From positions 1-43,586 of the forward strand of contig NZ_CAIWTY010000032.1 of the NCBI RefSeq assembly GCF_903915725.1: 43,586 nt of DNA, read 5' to 3'. This document shows positions 1-7,703 of this stretch, one piece after another (within the stretch, counting starts at the first letter, position 1; each line of letters begins with the position of its first letter). This DNA comes from an uncultured Rhodopila sp. (lineage in GTDB: Bacteria > Pseudomonadota > Alphaproteobacteria > Acetobacterales > Acetobacteraceae). The translations under genes were made by a program, and so were the position numbers. The notes beneath the pieces are model-generated. The model did no database searches. It worked only from the letters and a program-made list of their open reading frames with translations, and was not told the origin of the DNA.

Positions 1-54
1 CAAAAAGACGACCGTTTCGTCGAATGCACCGCAGTCCGTTGTCGCGCCGTCCAT
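1..54 (-). CDS. N-terminus of probable GlxA-type transcriptional regulator (partial)
   Basis: An open frame runs off the left edge on the minus strand. It starts at an ATG at position 54, preceded by a good GGGGAA ribosome binding site. Only 18 codons are visible, ending in ETVVFL. GlxA-family regulators (DJ-1/PfpI domain followed by an AraC helix-turn-helix) typically begin with a short hydrophobic strand such as VVFLV. Such regulators are often found divergent from an isonitrile-hydratase-like gene, and one begins at 221. The assignment rests on a very short peptide, the binding site and context, so it is an inference. Confidence 0.4.
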   Translation of the reverse strand, partial: MDGATTDCGAFDETVVFL

Positions 55-220
55 TGCCGTTCCCCGCTCAGCGAATCGAGGATCGGCATAGATTCAGCAC
101 TTTAGCGGCTTGTCACGTGCTCATTCACCCGATTGCCCTGCGGGTTCCCGCCCCCGGCGTTGGTTTTTCCCCCGGTTTGTGCGATGGCAGCTTCATCGAT
201 CCGAACCCGGGGGAAATACG

Positions 221-904
221 ATGGCGGCGCTCCGTATTGGCCTTCTGGCCTTTCCAGCAATGACCCAATTGGATCTGACCGGGCCATTGCAGGTTTTTGC
301 CAGCCTCCCCGACGCCGATGTTCGGGTCTTGTGGAAGACACTCGAGCCGATCCAGACGCAAGGCGGACTGCGGCTGCTGCCGGACACGACGCTGGGGGAG
401 TGTCCGCAGCTTGATGTGATCTGCGTACCTGGCGGTCCCGGCGTGGTGGACCTGATGGACGATCCGGAGGTGCTGTCCTTCCTCCGCACCCGGGCCGGGC
501 AAGCGCGTTTCGTCGGTTCAATCTGCACCGGGGCGCTGGTGTTGGGCGCCGCCGGCCTGCTGCGCGGCAAAAAAGCGACCACCCATTGGGCTTGGACCGA
601 CCTGCTCGTGCCGCTCGGGGCGATCCCGACGCGGGGTCGCGTCGTGCGGGATGGCAAATTCTTCAGCGGCGGCGGCGTCACCGCCGGGATCGACTTCGCA
701 CTGACCATGGTCGCGGAACTTGCCGGCCGGGATGCGGCGGAAGTTATTCAGCTCGGCATCGAGTATGCCCCTGCCCCGCCATTCGATGCCGGACATCCCG
801 AAACGGCACGGCCGGAATTGGTGGCGTCCGCGCGGTCTCGCATGGCGGCCGTCCGGGCGGAGCGGGAGGCGCGGGTGCAGGCGGCGGCGGCGAGGCTGTT
901 CTGA
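221..904 (+). CDS. DJ-1/PfpI family protein, isonitrile hydratase (InhA)-like
   Basis: A 227-residue single-domain DJ-1/PfpI protein. The family member InhA hydrates isonitriles to N-substituted formamides using an Asp near residue 17 and a Cys-Thr pair near 101-102. Here Asp18 (in TQLDLTGP) and Cys102-Thr103 (in GSICTGALVLGAAG) sit at matching positions, and the glycine-rich strand VPGGPGVVDLMDD is present. The ATG at 221 is chosen because GGGGGAAA lies just upstream and the first strand (LRIGLLAFPAM) begins directly after it; the open frame extends to 110 without family resemblance. It is probably cytoplasmic. The divergent partial regulator at 1-54 may control it. The true substrate is unknown. 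Confidence 0.85.
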   Translation: MAALRIGLLAFPAMTQLDLTGPLQVFASLPDADVRVLWKTLEPIQTQGGLRLLPDTTLGECPQLDVICVPGGPGVVDLMDDPEVLSFLRTRAGQARFVGSICTGALVLGAAGLLRGKKATTHWAWTDLLVPLGAIPTRGRVVRDGKFFSGGGVTAGIDFALTMVAELAGRDAAEVIQLGIEYAPAPPFDAGHPETARPELVASARSRMAAVRAEREARVQAAAARLF

Positions 905-1093
905 TATCGATCACATGCCGGCCCACCCGGCCGTAGGCGGGCGCGGAAGTCGCAGATCATCCGTCCACGCGCGATAATGTTCCTTGGAACACGAAAAATT
1001 CCCGGATAAGGGCAACTTTAGGACACAATTCATTTCCAAAGTCCTGGTCGAAGGCAGCTACAATGCTTTCGGCCTTAACGGGAACGGTGACAG

Positions 1094-1279
1094 ATGATGT
1101 GCGAGACGACAGGTTGCACACTGACATTGGACGCTTTGCTGACGGATCCGCTGGTGCATCTGGTCATGCGCAGCGACAACGTGTCTGCGACCGACCATTC
1201 CGCCCTGCTGATCCGCGTGCAAGAGGCGTTGATTGCACGGTCGTCTGTTATGCAGGGTGCATTGCGGCCGGGGCACTGA
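1094..1279 (+). CDS. small hypothetical protein (61 aa)
   Basis: A 61-codon frame starting with two ATGs, without signal peptide or membrane segment. The middle (LTDPLVHLVMRSDNVSATDH followed by a predicted helix) looks like a folded small protein rather than a shadow. About 190 bases of non-coding DNA precede it and a hairpin follows at 1461. The ribosome binding site is weak (GGTGACAG). I do not recognise a family. It could be a conserved small cytoplasmic protein or a chance frame. Confidence 0.4.
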   Translation: MMCETTGCTLTLDALLTDPLVHLVMRSDNVSATDHSALLIRVQEALIARSSVMQGALRPGH

Positions 1280-1460
1280 CCGGGCGTGCCGCCTGAGTTC
1301 CGCAGCTGAGGCGCGGGATTTTTGTTTCAGTTTGTTGCAGTATAGTGATGTGACGTTCGCCTTGTCGGGTGCAGGTCCCGGCGGGAGAGAACGGCCCCCG
1401 CCACGGACGGCCCGACAGCAAGCTCGCGATCCGCCAGCGCCGGAGGCACGCGAGCGGGCA

Positions 1461-1487
1461 CATGTTCCCGGCGACACCGGGAACATG
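1461..1487. terminator. hairpin between convergent genes
   Basis: A perfect 11-base inverted repeat, CATGTTCCCGG and CCGGGAACATG, around a five-base loop. It lies between the plus-strand gene ending at 1279 and the minus-strand gene whose stop is at 1518. There is no T-run, so it may be a factor-assisted or RNA-stabilising hairpin rather than a classic intrinsic terminator. The rest of 1280-1517 shows nothing I recognise. Confidence 0.4.
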
Positions 1488-1517
1488 CCGCTCCGTCAGG
1501 GAGCTGCCGCTAGCGCT

Positions 1518-1745
1518 CTACTTCGAGGCGGCAGGTGCGAAGTTCTGGCCCGCCTTCGCCGCCTGGAGGCTCTGCGAATTCAGGCTGTCGCTGTCCGCCT
1601 TCGGGGCCACGGCCTTAGCTTTGGTTGCCTTCGCATGATGGGCGGCGGGGACGGGAGCAACCGGTTTGGTTTCGGCGGCAAAGGCCGGCGCTGCCAGGGC
1701 GACGGCGAAGCAAGACGCTACAAGCAGACGAGTCGGATTGGTCAT
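1518..1745 (-). CDS. small exported Ala/Lys-rich protein (75 aa)
   Basis: The ATG at 1745 is preceded by AAGGA, eight bases upstream. The N-terminus is a clear Sec signal peptide: TNPTR, a hydrophobic core LLVASCFAVALAAPA, then a likely cleavage site after AFA. The mature part of about 50 residues is low-complexity, rich in Ala, Lys, Pro and His, without cysteines, and probably disordered. Similar short secreted proteins of unknown role are common in Acetobacteraceae. A TATAAT box lies 65 bases upstream at 1810-1815. It is expressed away from ligA, which starts at 2052 on the other strand. Confidence 0.75.
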   Translation of the reverse strand: MTNPTRLLVASCFAVALAAPAFAAETKPVAPVPAAHHAKATKAKAVAPKADSDSLNSQSLQAAKAGQNFAPAASK

Positions 1746-2051
1746 GTCATTGTCCTTCGGGAGGTTTGCCATTCCCGAGCAGAGGCACTCGGGCTGAACC
1801 CCGTACGGAATTATAGCAGAACTAAATGCGACCGGCTGCACTAAAGTTTGCCCTATTTGCCTCACAACGGTTTGCAATCGCAGCCATGTCGCTGCGCCGC
1901 CACCGGCGGAAGCGGACGACCTCATTCGATTTCCAGTATGGCTCGCGGGCGCAATCCATGCCGAAATCGTCATAACTGCTATAGGCGCAGTCCCTCTGGT
2001 TATGCGTCCATTGCTTCGGCAGGATGAGGCGCGTGAGGAAGGGAAAACGTC
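1746..2051. promoter_or_regulatory. divergent intergenic region before ligA
   Basis: This 306-base gap carries the promoters of the small exported protein (leftward) and ligAB (rightward). On the minus strand a perfect TATAAT lies at 1815-1810, with no good -35 hexamer at 16-19 bases. On the plus strand the only clear signal is the ligA ribosome binding site (GAGGAAGGG) near 2036. No convincing LysR-type operator or gene was recognised in it. Confidence 0.35.
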
Positions 2052-2408
2052 ATGTCAACCATCAAGCCGCACCAACCGGTGCCCGGAACGACGATCTTCG
2101 ACGGCGAGCAGGCGCGCAAGGGCTACGCGCTGAACAAGATGTGCTACTCGTTCAACGAGGCCGCCAACCGCGCGGCGTTTCTCGCTAACGAGGACAGCTA
2201 CTGCGAACGCTACGGCCTGAACGCGGAACAGCGCGAGGCCATCCGCAACCGCAATGTGCTGCAGCTTATCGCTGCTGGCGGCAATGCCTACTACCTCGCC
2301 AAGTTCGCCGGGATCTTCCGGCTGGACATGCAGGATATCGGCGCGCAGCAGACCGGCCTGACCAAAGACGAGTTCAAGGCCAAGCTTCTGGCCGCGAGGG
2401 GAGAATAA
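2052..2408 (+). CDS. ligA: protocatechuate 4,5-dioxygenase alpha subunit
   Basis: A 118-residue protein matching the small helical LigA subunit. It opens with PGTTIFDGEQARKGYALNKM, typical of the family, and continues with MCYSFNEAANRAAF. LigA forms the lid over the LigB active site in the alpha2-beta2 enzyme. That enzyme opens protocatechuate between C4 and C5 to 4-carboxy-2-hydroxymuconate semialdehyde in the cytoplasm. The start has a strong GAGGAAGGG site. The ligB start follows after three bases, so the two are co-translated. None of the later 4,5-cleavage genes (ligC, ligI, ligJ, ligK) is in the window. Confidence 0.93.
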   Translation: MSTIKPHQPVPGTTIFDGEQARKGYALNKMCYSFNEAANRAAFLANEDSYCERYGLNAEQREAIRNRNVLQLIAAGGNAYYLAKFAGIFRLDMQDIGAQQTGLTKDEFKAKLLAARGE

Positions 2409-2411
2409 GCC

Positions 2412-3251
2412 ATGGCGAAGATCGTCGGCACCGTCAGCACGTCGCATATCCCGGCCATCGGCGGCGCGATCCACAAGGGCTTGCAGAACGATCCGTATTG
2501 GAAGCCGTTTTTCGACGGTTTCCCGCCGGTGCGCGACTGGCTCGCCACGGTGCGGCCGGACGTGGTGATCGTCGCCTATAACGACCACGGGCTGAATTTC
2601 TTCCTTGACAAGATGCCGACCTTCGCCGTCGGGGCGGCGGCGGAGTACAGCAACGCCGATGAGGGCTGGGGAATCCCGGTGCTGCCGCCGTTCCAGGGCG
2701 ACCAGGCGCTGTCGTGGCACCTGATCGAGTCGCTTGTCGGCGAGGATTTTGACCTGGTGACCTGCCAGGAGATGGTGGTCGATCATGCGCTGACCCTGCC
2801 GATGGCGCTGTTGTGGCCGGAGCAGAACTGGCCGGTGCGGGTTATTCCGGTGGTGGTCAACACCGTGCAGGCTCCGCTGCCCTCGGCCGCCCGCTGCTAT
2901 AAGCTCGGTCAGGCCATCGGCCGGGCCGTCGCGTCGTGGCCGGGCGATGAGCGGGTCGTCGTGCTGGGCACCGGCGGCTTGTCTCACCAGTTGGACGGGG
3001 AACGGGCCGGGTTCATCAACAAGGACTTCGACCTGAAGTTCATCGACAGCCTGACGGCGAACCCTGCCTGGGCAACGCAATACTCGACCCTCGAACTGGT
3101 TGAATTGGCGGGCACGCAGGGCGTCGAGTTGCTGAACTGGCTGGTGGCGCGCGGCACGCTGCCGGAGAAGGCGCGGCAGGTGCACGTGAACTACCACATT
3201 CCGATCTCGAACACCGCGTCGGGGCTGCTGGTGCTGGAGCCGGAGGGCTGA
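2412..3251 (+). CDS. ligB: protocatechuate 4,5-dioxygenase beta subunit (LigB type)
   Basis: The catalytic subunit, 279 residues against about 300 for Sphingobium LigB. The Fe(II) ligands known from LigB (His12, His61, Glu242) correspond to His12 in VSTSHIPAIGG, His59 in YNDHGLN and Glu239 in GTQGVELLNW. The catalytic His195 corresponds to His192 in LGTGGLSHQLDG. The enzyme needs LigA, encoded three bases upstream. GGGGAGAA is the ribosome binding site. Related LigAB-type enzymes act on gallate or other catechols, so the exact substrate is inferred. The LysR gene at 3265 follows after 13 bases and may be its regulator. Confidence 0.95.
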   Translation: MAKIVGTVSTSHIPAIGGAIHKGLQNDPYWKPFFDGFPPVRDWLATVRPDVVIVAYNDHGLNFFLDKMPTFAVGAAAEYSNADEGWGIPVLPPFQGDQALSWHLIESLVGEDFDLVTCQEMVVDHALTLPMALLWPEQNWPVRVIPVVVNTVQAPLPSAARCYKLGQAIGRAVASWPGDERVVVLGTGGLSHQLDGERAGFINKDFDLKFIDSLTANPAWATQYSTLELVELAGTQGVELLNWLVARGTLPEKARQVHVNYHIPISNTASGLLVLEPEG

Positions 3252-3264
3252 CGCTTACCGCCTG

Positions 3265-4185
3265 ATGGAACGTCTCGATTGCGACCGGATGTTCGTTGCG
3301 GTGCTGGAGTCGGGCAGCTTTTCCAAAGCTGCCCTGGCTCTGGGCACAAGTTCCGGGCAGGCATCCAAACTTGTTTCGAAGTTGGAAGCCGATCTGGGGG
3401 TGCAACTGTTGAATCGGACGACGCGGGCGCTGTCGGCGACCGAGGTCGGCCAGGCGTATTTCGAGCGCGTCAAGGCACTGCTGGAGGATTTCGACGCCCT
3501 TGACGCCTCGGTCCGGAATGCATCGGCCGCGGCATCGGGGCGGCTGCGGCTGTCCTTGCCGGTATCGTTCGGAACGATGCAGATGACCGGCGATCTGATC
3601 GAGTTCGCCCGGGCTTATCCCGATATCCAGCTTGACGTCAGTTTCGCCGATCGGCTGGTGAATTTGATCGACGAGGGGTTCGATGTCGCGGTGCGCATCG
3701 GCAACCCAAGCGACAGCAGCCTGATCGCGCGCAAGCTCTGCGATATGCGGGTGGTGACTGTCGCCGCGCCTGCTTATCTCGATCGCCTGGGTGCCCCGGA
3801 AGACCCCGCGGCGCTGACAAAACGGGAATGCATCATCGACACGAATTTCCGTGAGGCGTTTACGTGGCGGTTTCGCAGCGCCGACGGTGCGTCAACGATC
3901 GCGGTTCCGGTCAAGGGTCGGCTGCGATTTTCCAACGCGGAGGCCTGTCTCGCGGCGGCCGCTGCCGGGCTTGGCATCGCCCGCGTGCCGAGCTTCATGG
4001 CAGGACCTTATTTCCGAGCCGGAACCGTCAAGCCGGTGCTTCAGGCATTCGAAGACCGGTCGTTCGGGCTTTATGTCGTCTATCCGCCGGGGCGGCATTT
4101 GGCGTTGAAGGTCCGCGTGCTGGTCGACTTCCTGGCAGCGCGCTATCGCGGCGAGCCGCCTTGGGACAAAGGTTGGCGGGATTGA
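3265..4185 (+). CDS. LysR-family transcriptional regulator
   Basis: A 306-residue protein with the usual LysR layout. The N-terminal winged helix-turn-helix is at about residues 3-60 (FVAVLESGSFSKAALALGTS, then QASKLVSKLEADLGVQLLNR), followed by a linker helix and a periplasmic-binding-like effector domain (GRLRLSLPVSFG onward). It belongs to the CrgA-like group that often controls quinone, aromatic or stress genes. It is codirectional with ligAB (13-base gap) and with doxX (97-base gap). The inverted repeat at 4224-4251, just before doxX, is a candidate binding site. Confidence 0.92.
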   Translation: MERLDCDRMFVAVLESGSFSKAALALGTSSGQASKLVSKLEADLGVQLLNRTTRALSATEVGQAYFERVKALLEDFDALDASVRNASAAASGRLRLSLPVSFGTMQMTGDLIEFARAYPDIQLDVSFADRLVNLIDEGFDVAVRIGNPSDSSLIARKLCDMRVVTVAAPAYLDRLGAPEDPAALTKRECIIDTNFREAFTWRFRSADGASTIAVPVKGRLRFSNAEACLAAAAAGLGIARVPSFMAGPYFRAGTVKPVLQAFEDRSFGLYVVYPPGRHLALKVRVLVDFLAARYRGEPPWDKGWRD

Positions 4186-4223
4186 TTCCAGTTTGGAAGC
4201 AGAGACTGCGGATTTACCCGGAT

Positions 4224-4251
4224 ATCTTTCATTTGGGAATTCGTGAAGGAT
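4224..4251. promoter_or_regulatory. inverted repeat upstream of doxX
   Basis: Arms ATCTTTCA (4224-4231) and TGAAGGAT (4244-4251) match at seven of eight pairs around a 12-base spacer. They lie 31 bases before the doxX start. The position and length would suit a LysR or MarR-type operator controlling the doxX-VOC-GST series. The strong AAGGAG ribosome binding site of doxX follows directly. Confidence 0.3.
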
Positions 4252-4282
4252 GTCCGCCAGTTGAATTTGAAGGAGTTCCCAA

Positions 4283-4714
4283 ATGCCTGTCGACACTCGC
4301 ACTGCGCCGTATGCTGCGTTTCTTCTGCGCCTTAGCCTGGGAGTCTTGTTTCTGGCCCATGCCGGCCTGAAGATTTTCGTCTTTACGCCGGCCGGAACGG
4401 CGGCCTTCTTCGGCTCGCTCGGGCTGCCGCCGGCACTTGGTTACGTCACCATTGCCTGGGAGATCATCGGTGCCGTGGCGCTGATCCTCGGCATCTGGCC
4501 GCGCGCCGCCGCCGTTGCCCTGATCCCGATCCTCGCCGGCGCCATCGCCACGGTGCATGGTCCGGCCGGGTTCTTCTTCACCAACCCGCATGGCGGCTGG
4601 GAATTCCTCGCCCTTTGGATCGCCGGACTCGTTTCGGTTACGTTAATCGGCGATGGCGCCTGGGCGCTGGTGCCGACCCCGGGCGCGGCGCGTCATCGCC
4701 TGGCAACCGCCTGA
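4283..4714 (+). CDS. DoxX family membrane protein
   Basis: A 143-residue inner-membrane protein with about four hydrophobic segments (starting at roughly residues 11, 48, 75 and 105). The DoxX signature LRLSLGVLFLAHAGLKIF is near the N-terminus. DoxX proteins such as Bacillus CatD are linked to catechol, quinone and thiol stress. In Bacillus subtilis catD lies next to the catechol 2,3-dioxygenase catE, and here a CatE-like VOC gene follows after 16 bases. The ATG has a perfect AAGGAG site. The biochemical role of DoxX proteins is poorly known; context suggests quinone handling at the membrane. Confidence 0.9.
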   Translation: MPVDTRTAPYAAFLLRLSLGVLFLAHAGLKIFVFTPAGTAAFFGSLGLPPALGYVTIAWEIIGAVALILGIWPRAAAVALIPILAGAIATVHGPAGFFFTNPHGGWEFLALWIAGLVSVTLIGDGAWALVPTPGAARHRLATA

Positions 4715-4730
4715 GCCGGAGGATACGGCA

Positions 4731-5555
4731 ATGAACGCGGTCATGAATCGCCCACTGAGCATCGGCAGAGTTGCGCTGACGGTTCGCGATCTTGACCGCG
4801 TCAGCCGGTTTTACCAGGACGTGGTTGGCTTTCGCCTGCTGTCCTCCGATGCGGCGTCGGTTCGACTCGGCACCGGATCGAGGGTGCTGCTTGAACTCCG
4901 TCAGGACAGTCAGGCGCGTTTGCGGTCGCCCCGGGACGCCGGGCTTTATCACGTCGCGTTCCTGCTGCCCTCGCGATCCGATCTTGGATGCTTTTATAAG
5001 CATGCGCTGAGCCGGCGACTGAATGTCCGAACGTCGGATCATGCGGTCAGCGAATCGGTCTACTTCGTCGATCCCGAAGGCAACGGCATCGAACTGTGCG
5101 CCGATCGGCCGAGTTCCGATTGGAAATGGGATGATGGAACGGTCGAGATGACAATCGAATGGCTGAATATCGAAAGTCTTCTCGAAAGCGCGTCCGGGCG
5201 GGAATGGCGCGGACTGCCCGAGGGCACGGTCGTCGGGCATCTGAACCTGCAAGTCGGCGATCTTTCGGCCGCGGACGCATTTTATGCCGGCGTGCTCGGC
5301 TTCGGCATCACGTGCCGGCTGCCGGGTGCAAGCTTCTTTGCCTCCGGCGGCTATCACCATCATATCGCAACAAACATCTGGAACAGCAGCGGCGCGCCGA
5401 AGCGGCCTGATCCGGTGACCGGGCTTGCGGATATCGAAGTCATTGCCGCCGGAGCAGCGGTTTTGGATGCGATCCGGTCGCGTATAGCTCCGCCGTTGGG
5501 GATTACTGTCCGCGATCCTTGGGGGACGTCGATCACCCTTTCGGTCGCAGGGTAA
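4731..5555 (+). CDS. VOC-family extradiol dioxygenase, CatE-like
   Basis: A 274-residue protein with two glyoxalase/VOC modules: residues 8-120 (GRVALTVRDLDRVSRFYQDV to GNGIELCAD) and about 165-270 (GHLNLQVGDLSAADAFYAGV onward). Metal-ligand candidates are the His of LYHVAFLL, the Glu of NGIELCADRP and the His of VGHLNLQV. This is the CatE/YfiE type, which cleaves catechol or hydroquinone rings next to the hydroxyl. The ATG at 4731 has GGAGG upstream and begins directly before the first strand. It follows doxX by 16 bases and is followed after five bases by a glutathionyl-hydroquinone reductase. The substrate is inferred from context. Confidence 0.9.
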   Translation: MNAVMNRPLSIGRVALTVRDLDRVSRFYQDVVGFRLLSSDAASVRLGTGSRVLLELRQDSQARLRSPRDAGLYHVAFLLPSRSDLGCFYKHALSRRLNVRTSDHAVSESVYFVDPEGNGIELCADRPSSDWKWDDGTVEMTIEWLNIESLLESASGREWRGLPEGTVVGHLNLQVGDLSAADAFYAGVLGFGITCRLPGASFFASGGYHHHIATNIWNSSGAPKRPDPVTGLADIEVIAAGAAVLDAIRSRIAPPLGITVRDPWGTSITLSVAG

Positions 5556-5560
5556 TCGGG

Positions 5561-6493
5561 ATGCTTGTGAACGGACGATGGAGCGGGGACTGGCATCCGG
5601 TTCAGTCAACCGACGCCAAGGGCGGGTTTGTCCGCCAAACGTCCGGCTTCCGCAACTGGATCACACCGGACGGCGCGCCGGGACCGACCGGTGAAGGTGG
5701 TTTCCGCGCCGAGCGTGACCGGTATCATCTGTTTGTGGCGCTCATTTGCCCTTGGGCGTCGCGGACATTAATTGCCCGCGCTCTGAAAGGTCTGTCGTTC
5801 ATTTCGGTTTCTGTGCTGGAGCCGACGGTCACCGACCAGGGATGGCGCTTCCCAGACGAATGGAACGGTGCGGCCTATTTGCACGAGATCTATACCCGCG
5901 CGGCACCCGGTTATACAGGCCGCGCGACCGTGCCGGTGCTCTGGGACAAACATCGCAAGACCATCGTCAATAACGAATCGGCCGATATCCTGCGCATGTT
6001 CAATTCCGGATTTGGCTCGCTTGCCGAATCGACGATCGATCTCTATCCGCGGCATCTCCAGGCCGAAATCGATGAGATCAACGAACGTATTTACCAGCGC
6101 TTGAACAACGGGGTGTATCGCGCCGGGTTTGCGACGACGCAGCAGGCTTATGAGGAAGCCTTTGGCGATGTTTTCGGCATGCTGGACGAGCTCGAACCAC
6201 GCCTGGCGGCGGGTTCCTTTCTGTTCGGTGACGCTCTGACTGAAGCGGATGTGCGACTTTTCGTCACGTTAATCCGTTTCGATGCCGCTTATCATGGATT
6301 GTTCAAGTGCAATCTGCGGCGGCTGGCGGACTACAAGAACCTGTCAGCGTATCTGTCCAGGATGCTGGCCGTTCCCGGTATCCGGGAGACTGTTTCCATC
6401 GACCACATCAAGCGGGGCTATTACTCGATCAAGGCGCTGAACCCGAACGGCATCGTGCCCTTGGGACCGGATTTGAGTGATCTGGCGCTTTAG
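5561..6493 (+). CDS. glutathionyl-hydroquinone reductase (YqjG/PcpF-like GST)
   Basis: A 310-residue Xi-class GST-like protein. It begins MLVNGRWSGDWH, the usual start of the family, and has the active-site motif ICPWASRT with catalytic Cys63, followed by a helical C-terminal domain. The family reduces glutathionyl-hydroquinones to free hydroquinones, releasing glutathione, so it repairs adducts made when benzoquinones react with GSH. The ATG at 5561 fits the family start better than upstream codons. The gene ends four bases inside the convergent maoC-like gene. Together with doxX and the VOC dioxygenase it suggests a hydroquinone detoxification unit. Confidence 0.93.
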   Translation: MLVNGRWSGDWHPVQSTDAKGGFVRQTSGFRNWITPDGAPGPTGEGGFRAERDRYHLFVALICPWASRTLIARALKGLSFISVSVLEPTVTDQGWRFPDEWNGAAYLHEIYTRAAPGYTGRATVPVLWDKHRKTIVNNESADILRMFNSGFGSLAESTIDLYPRHLQAEIDEINERIYQRLNNGVYRAGFATTQQAYEEAFGDVFGMLDELEPRLAAGSFLFGDALTEADVRLFVTLIRFDAAYHGLFKCNLRRLADYKNLSAYLSRMLAVPGIRETVSIDHIKRGYYSIKALNPNGIVPLGPDLSDLAL

Positions 6494-6978
6494 GCTTCGG
6501 GCGTGCCGCGAGCCTTCACCATCCGCAACGGATTATAGGTCAGCACTACCGTGCCATCCTGTTTCCTGACGCGGTTGAAGGTGCGTACCAGACCGCGGTT
6601 CGGGCGGCTTTCGCTGCGGCGGCTTTCCACTACCTCGCATTCCACATGGATCGTATCGCCGGCAAAAGTCGGGGCGGTGACGTTCAGTTCCATATGCAGG
6701 AAGGCAAAGCCGGTGTGCTGCATCGTCGCGTGCACCAGCAGTCCCTCGGCGAAGGCATAGACCATCGCGGCCGGAACGACCCGCTGCTTGATGTCGCTTT
6801 CCGTGTGCAGGAACTCAGTGTTCGAAAACAGTACCTCCGTCATGCCGGTGCAGCCGATGAAGTTCACCAGATCCGCTTCGGTCAGCGTCCGGCCAATGGT
6901 GCGGAATTTTCGTCCAACCGGCAGGTCCTCGAAATAGATGCCGAGGCCGAGCACTTCGTAGCCGTCTATTTCGGTCAC
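6490..6978 (-). CDS. MaoC-like hot-dog domain protein
   Basis: A single hot-dog fold of 162 residues with the MaoC/FAS1-like pattern (YFEDLPVGRKFRTIGRTLTE, then TEADLVNFIGCTGM, and VTAPTFAGDTIHVECEV). MaoC enzymes hydrate enoyl-CoA thioesters with an Asp-His pair in a G-D-x-N-P-x-H context. Here the region reads SNTEFLH, so the His is kept but the Asp position carries Asn. It may therefore be a weak hydratase, a thioesterase or a non-catalytic partner. Its start overlaps the stop of the TetR gene by four bases (ATGA), so it is the last gene of the aliA-badK-tetR-maoC unit. Confidence 0.88.
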   Translation of the reverse strand: MTEIDGYEVLGLGIYFEDLPVGRKFRTIGRTLTEADLVNFIGCTGMTEVLFSNTEFLHTESDIKQRVVPAAMVYAFAEGLLVHATMQHTGFAFLHMELNVTAPTFAGDTIHVECEVVESRRSESRPNRGLVRTFNRVRKQDGTVVLTYNPLRMVKARGTPEA

Positions 6979-7703
6979 CCCGATCTCCTCCCCGCGGCTT
7001 CAAGCCTGGCCATCCGTTTCGTCCCGTTGCGTGTCAGTACCCCGCGGAGCATCAGGCTCAGGCCGCGCTCCACATAGGTATCCACGTCCATTGTCTTGGC
7101 GAAGTGCCATGCCTTCAATGCCCAGGCATGGCAGAACATGACGATTTGATAGACGAACATATCCACATCGATCGCTTCGAACAGCCCGGCATCGATGCAG
7201 TCGCGCACGCAGACGGCGATCAGCTCATTAGTGTCGCGTTCCATCTGCATGATGGTGTTCCGCCGATCTTTTCGGAGTGATTTGGTTTCGCGGTAGGCGA
7301 GAACGGTGGCATCGACGGTGGAGCCGTTTACCCGCGAATAAGCCTGTACCGCAACACAGAAACGTTGCAATGGATCGGCGATTCCGTCCAACGCCAACGG
7401 GATCTGGCGTTTGTAGGTGTCCAGCACCTCCTGCAACGCCATGAACAGCAAGTCTTCCTTGTCGCCGACGTACTGGTAGATCAGGCCGATGCTGACATCG
7501 GCGCGCTCGGCGACGTCCCGGATCGTTGTCGGGTGATAGCCGCGCTCGCTGAAGCAGGCGATCGCCGCTCGGGTCAATTGGGCACGGCGCCGTTCGACCA
7601 GAGCCGAATCTTCAACGGTCGTCTTGATCGCCGACTTCCCGGCGGCAGGTATCGATCGGGTCAGGGCATTCTCCTTATCGATTGGTGCCGGTGAGGAAAG
7701 CAC
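6975..7703 (-). CDS. TetR-family regulator of the alicyclic acid cluster
   Basis: A protein of up to 242 residues. The helix-turn-helix is at about residues 40-85 (RAAIACFSERGYHPTTIRDV, then AERADVSIGLIYQYVGDKED), with a ligand domain that fits acyl-CoA-sensing TetR regulators. The ATG at 7703 lies inside the end of badK (29-base overlap) and has no good ribosome binding site. An in-frame CTG at 7664 follows a strong AAGGAG that overlaps the badK stop, so the real start may be there, giving 229 residues. Being in the operon of CoA-ester genes, it probably represses them through the motif seen at 10113, 11910 and 18418 and releases it on binding a pathway CoA ester. This is inferred. Confidence 0.9.
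   Translation of the reverse strand: MLSSPAPIDKENALTRSIPAAGKSAIKTTVEDSALVERRRAQLTRAAIACFSERGYHPTTIRDVAERADVSIGLIYQYVGDKEDLLFMALQEVLDTYKRQIPLALDGIADPLQRFCVAVQAYSRVNGSTVDATVLAYRETKSLRKDRRNTIMQMERDTNELIAVCVRDCIDAGLFEAIDVDMFVYQIVMFCHAWALKAWHFAKTMDVDTYVERGLSLMLRGVLTRNGTKRMARLEAAGRRSG

Noticed and set aside
2055..3197. A 380-codon minus-strand frame opposite ligA and ligB
   Set aside because: Shadow of LigAB, whose metal and catalytic residues are all present on the plus strand.
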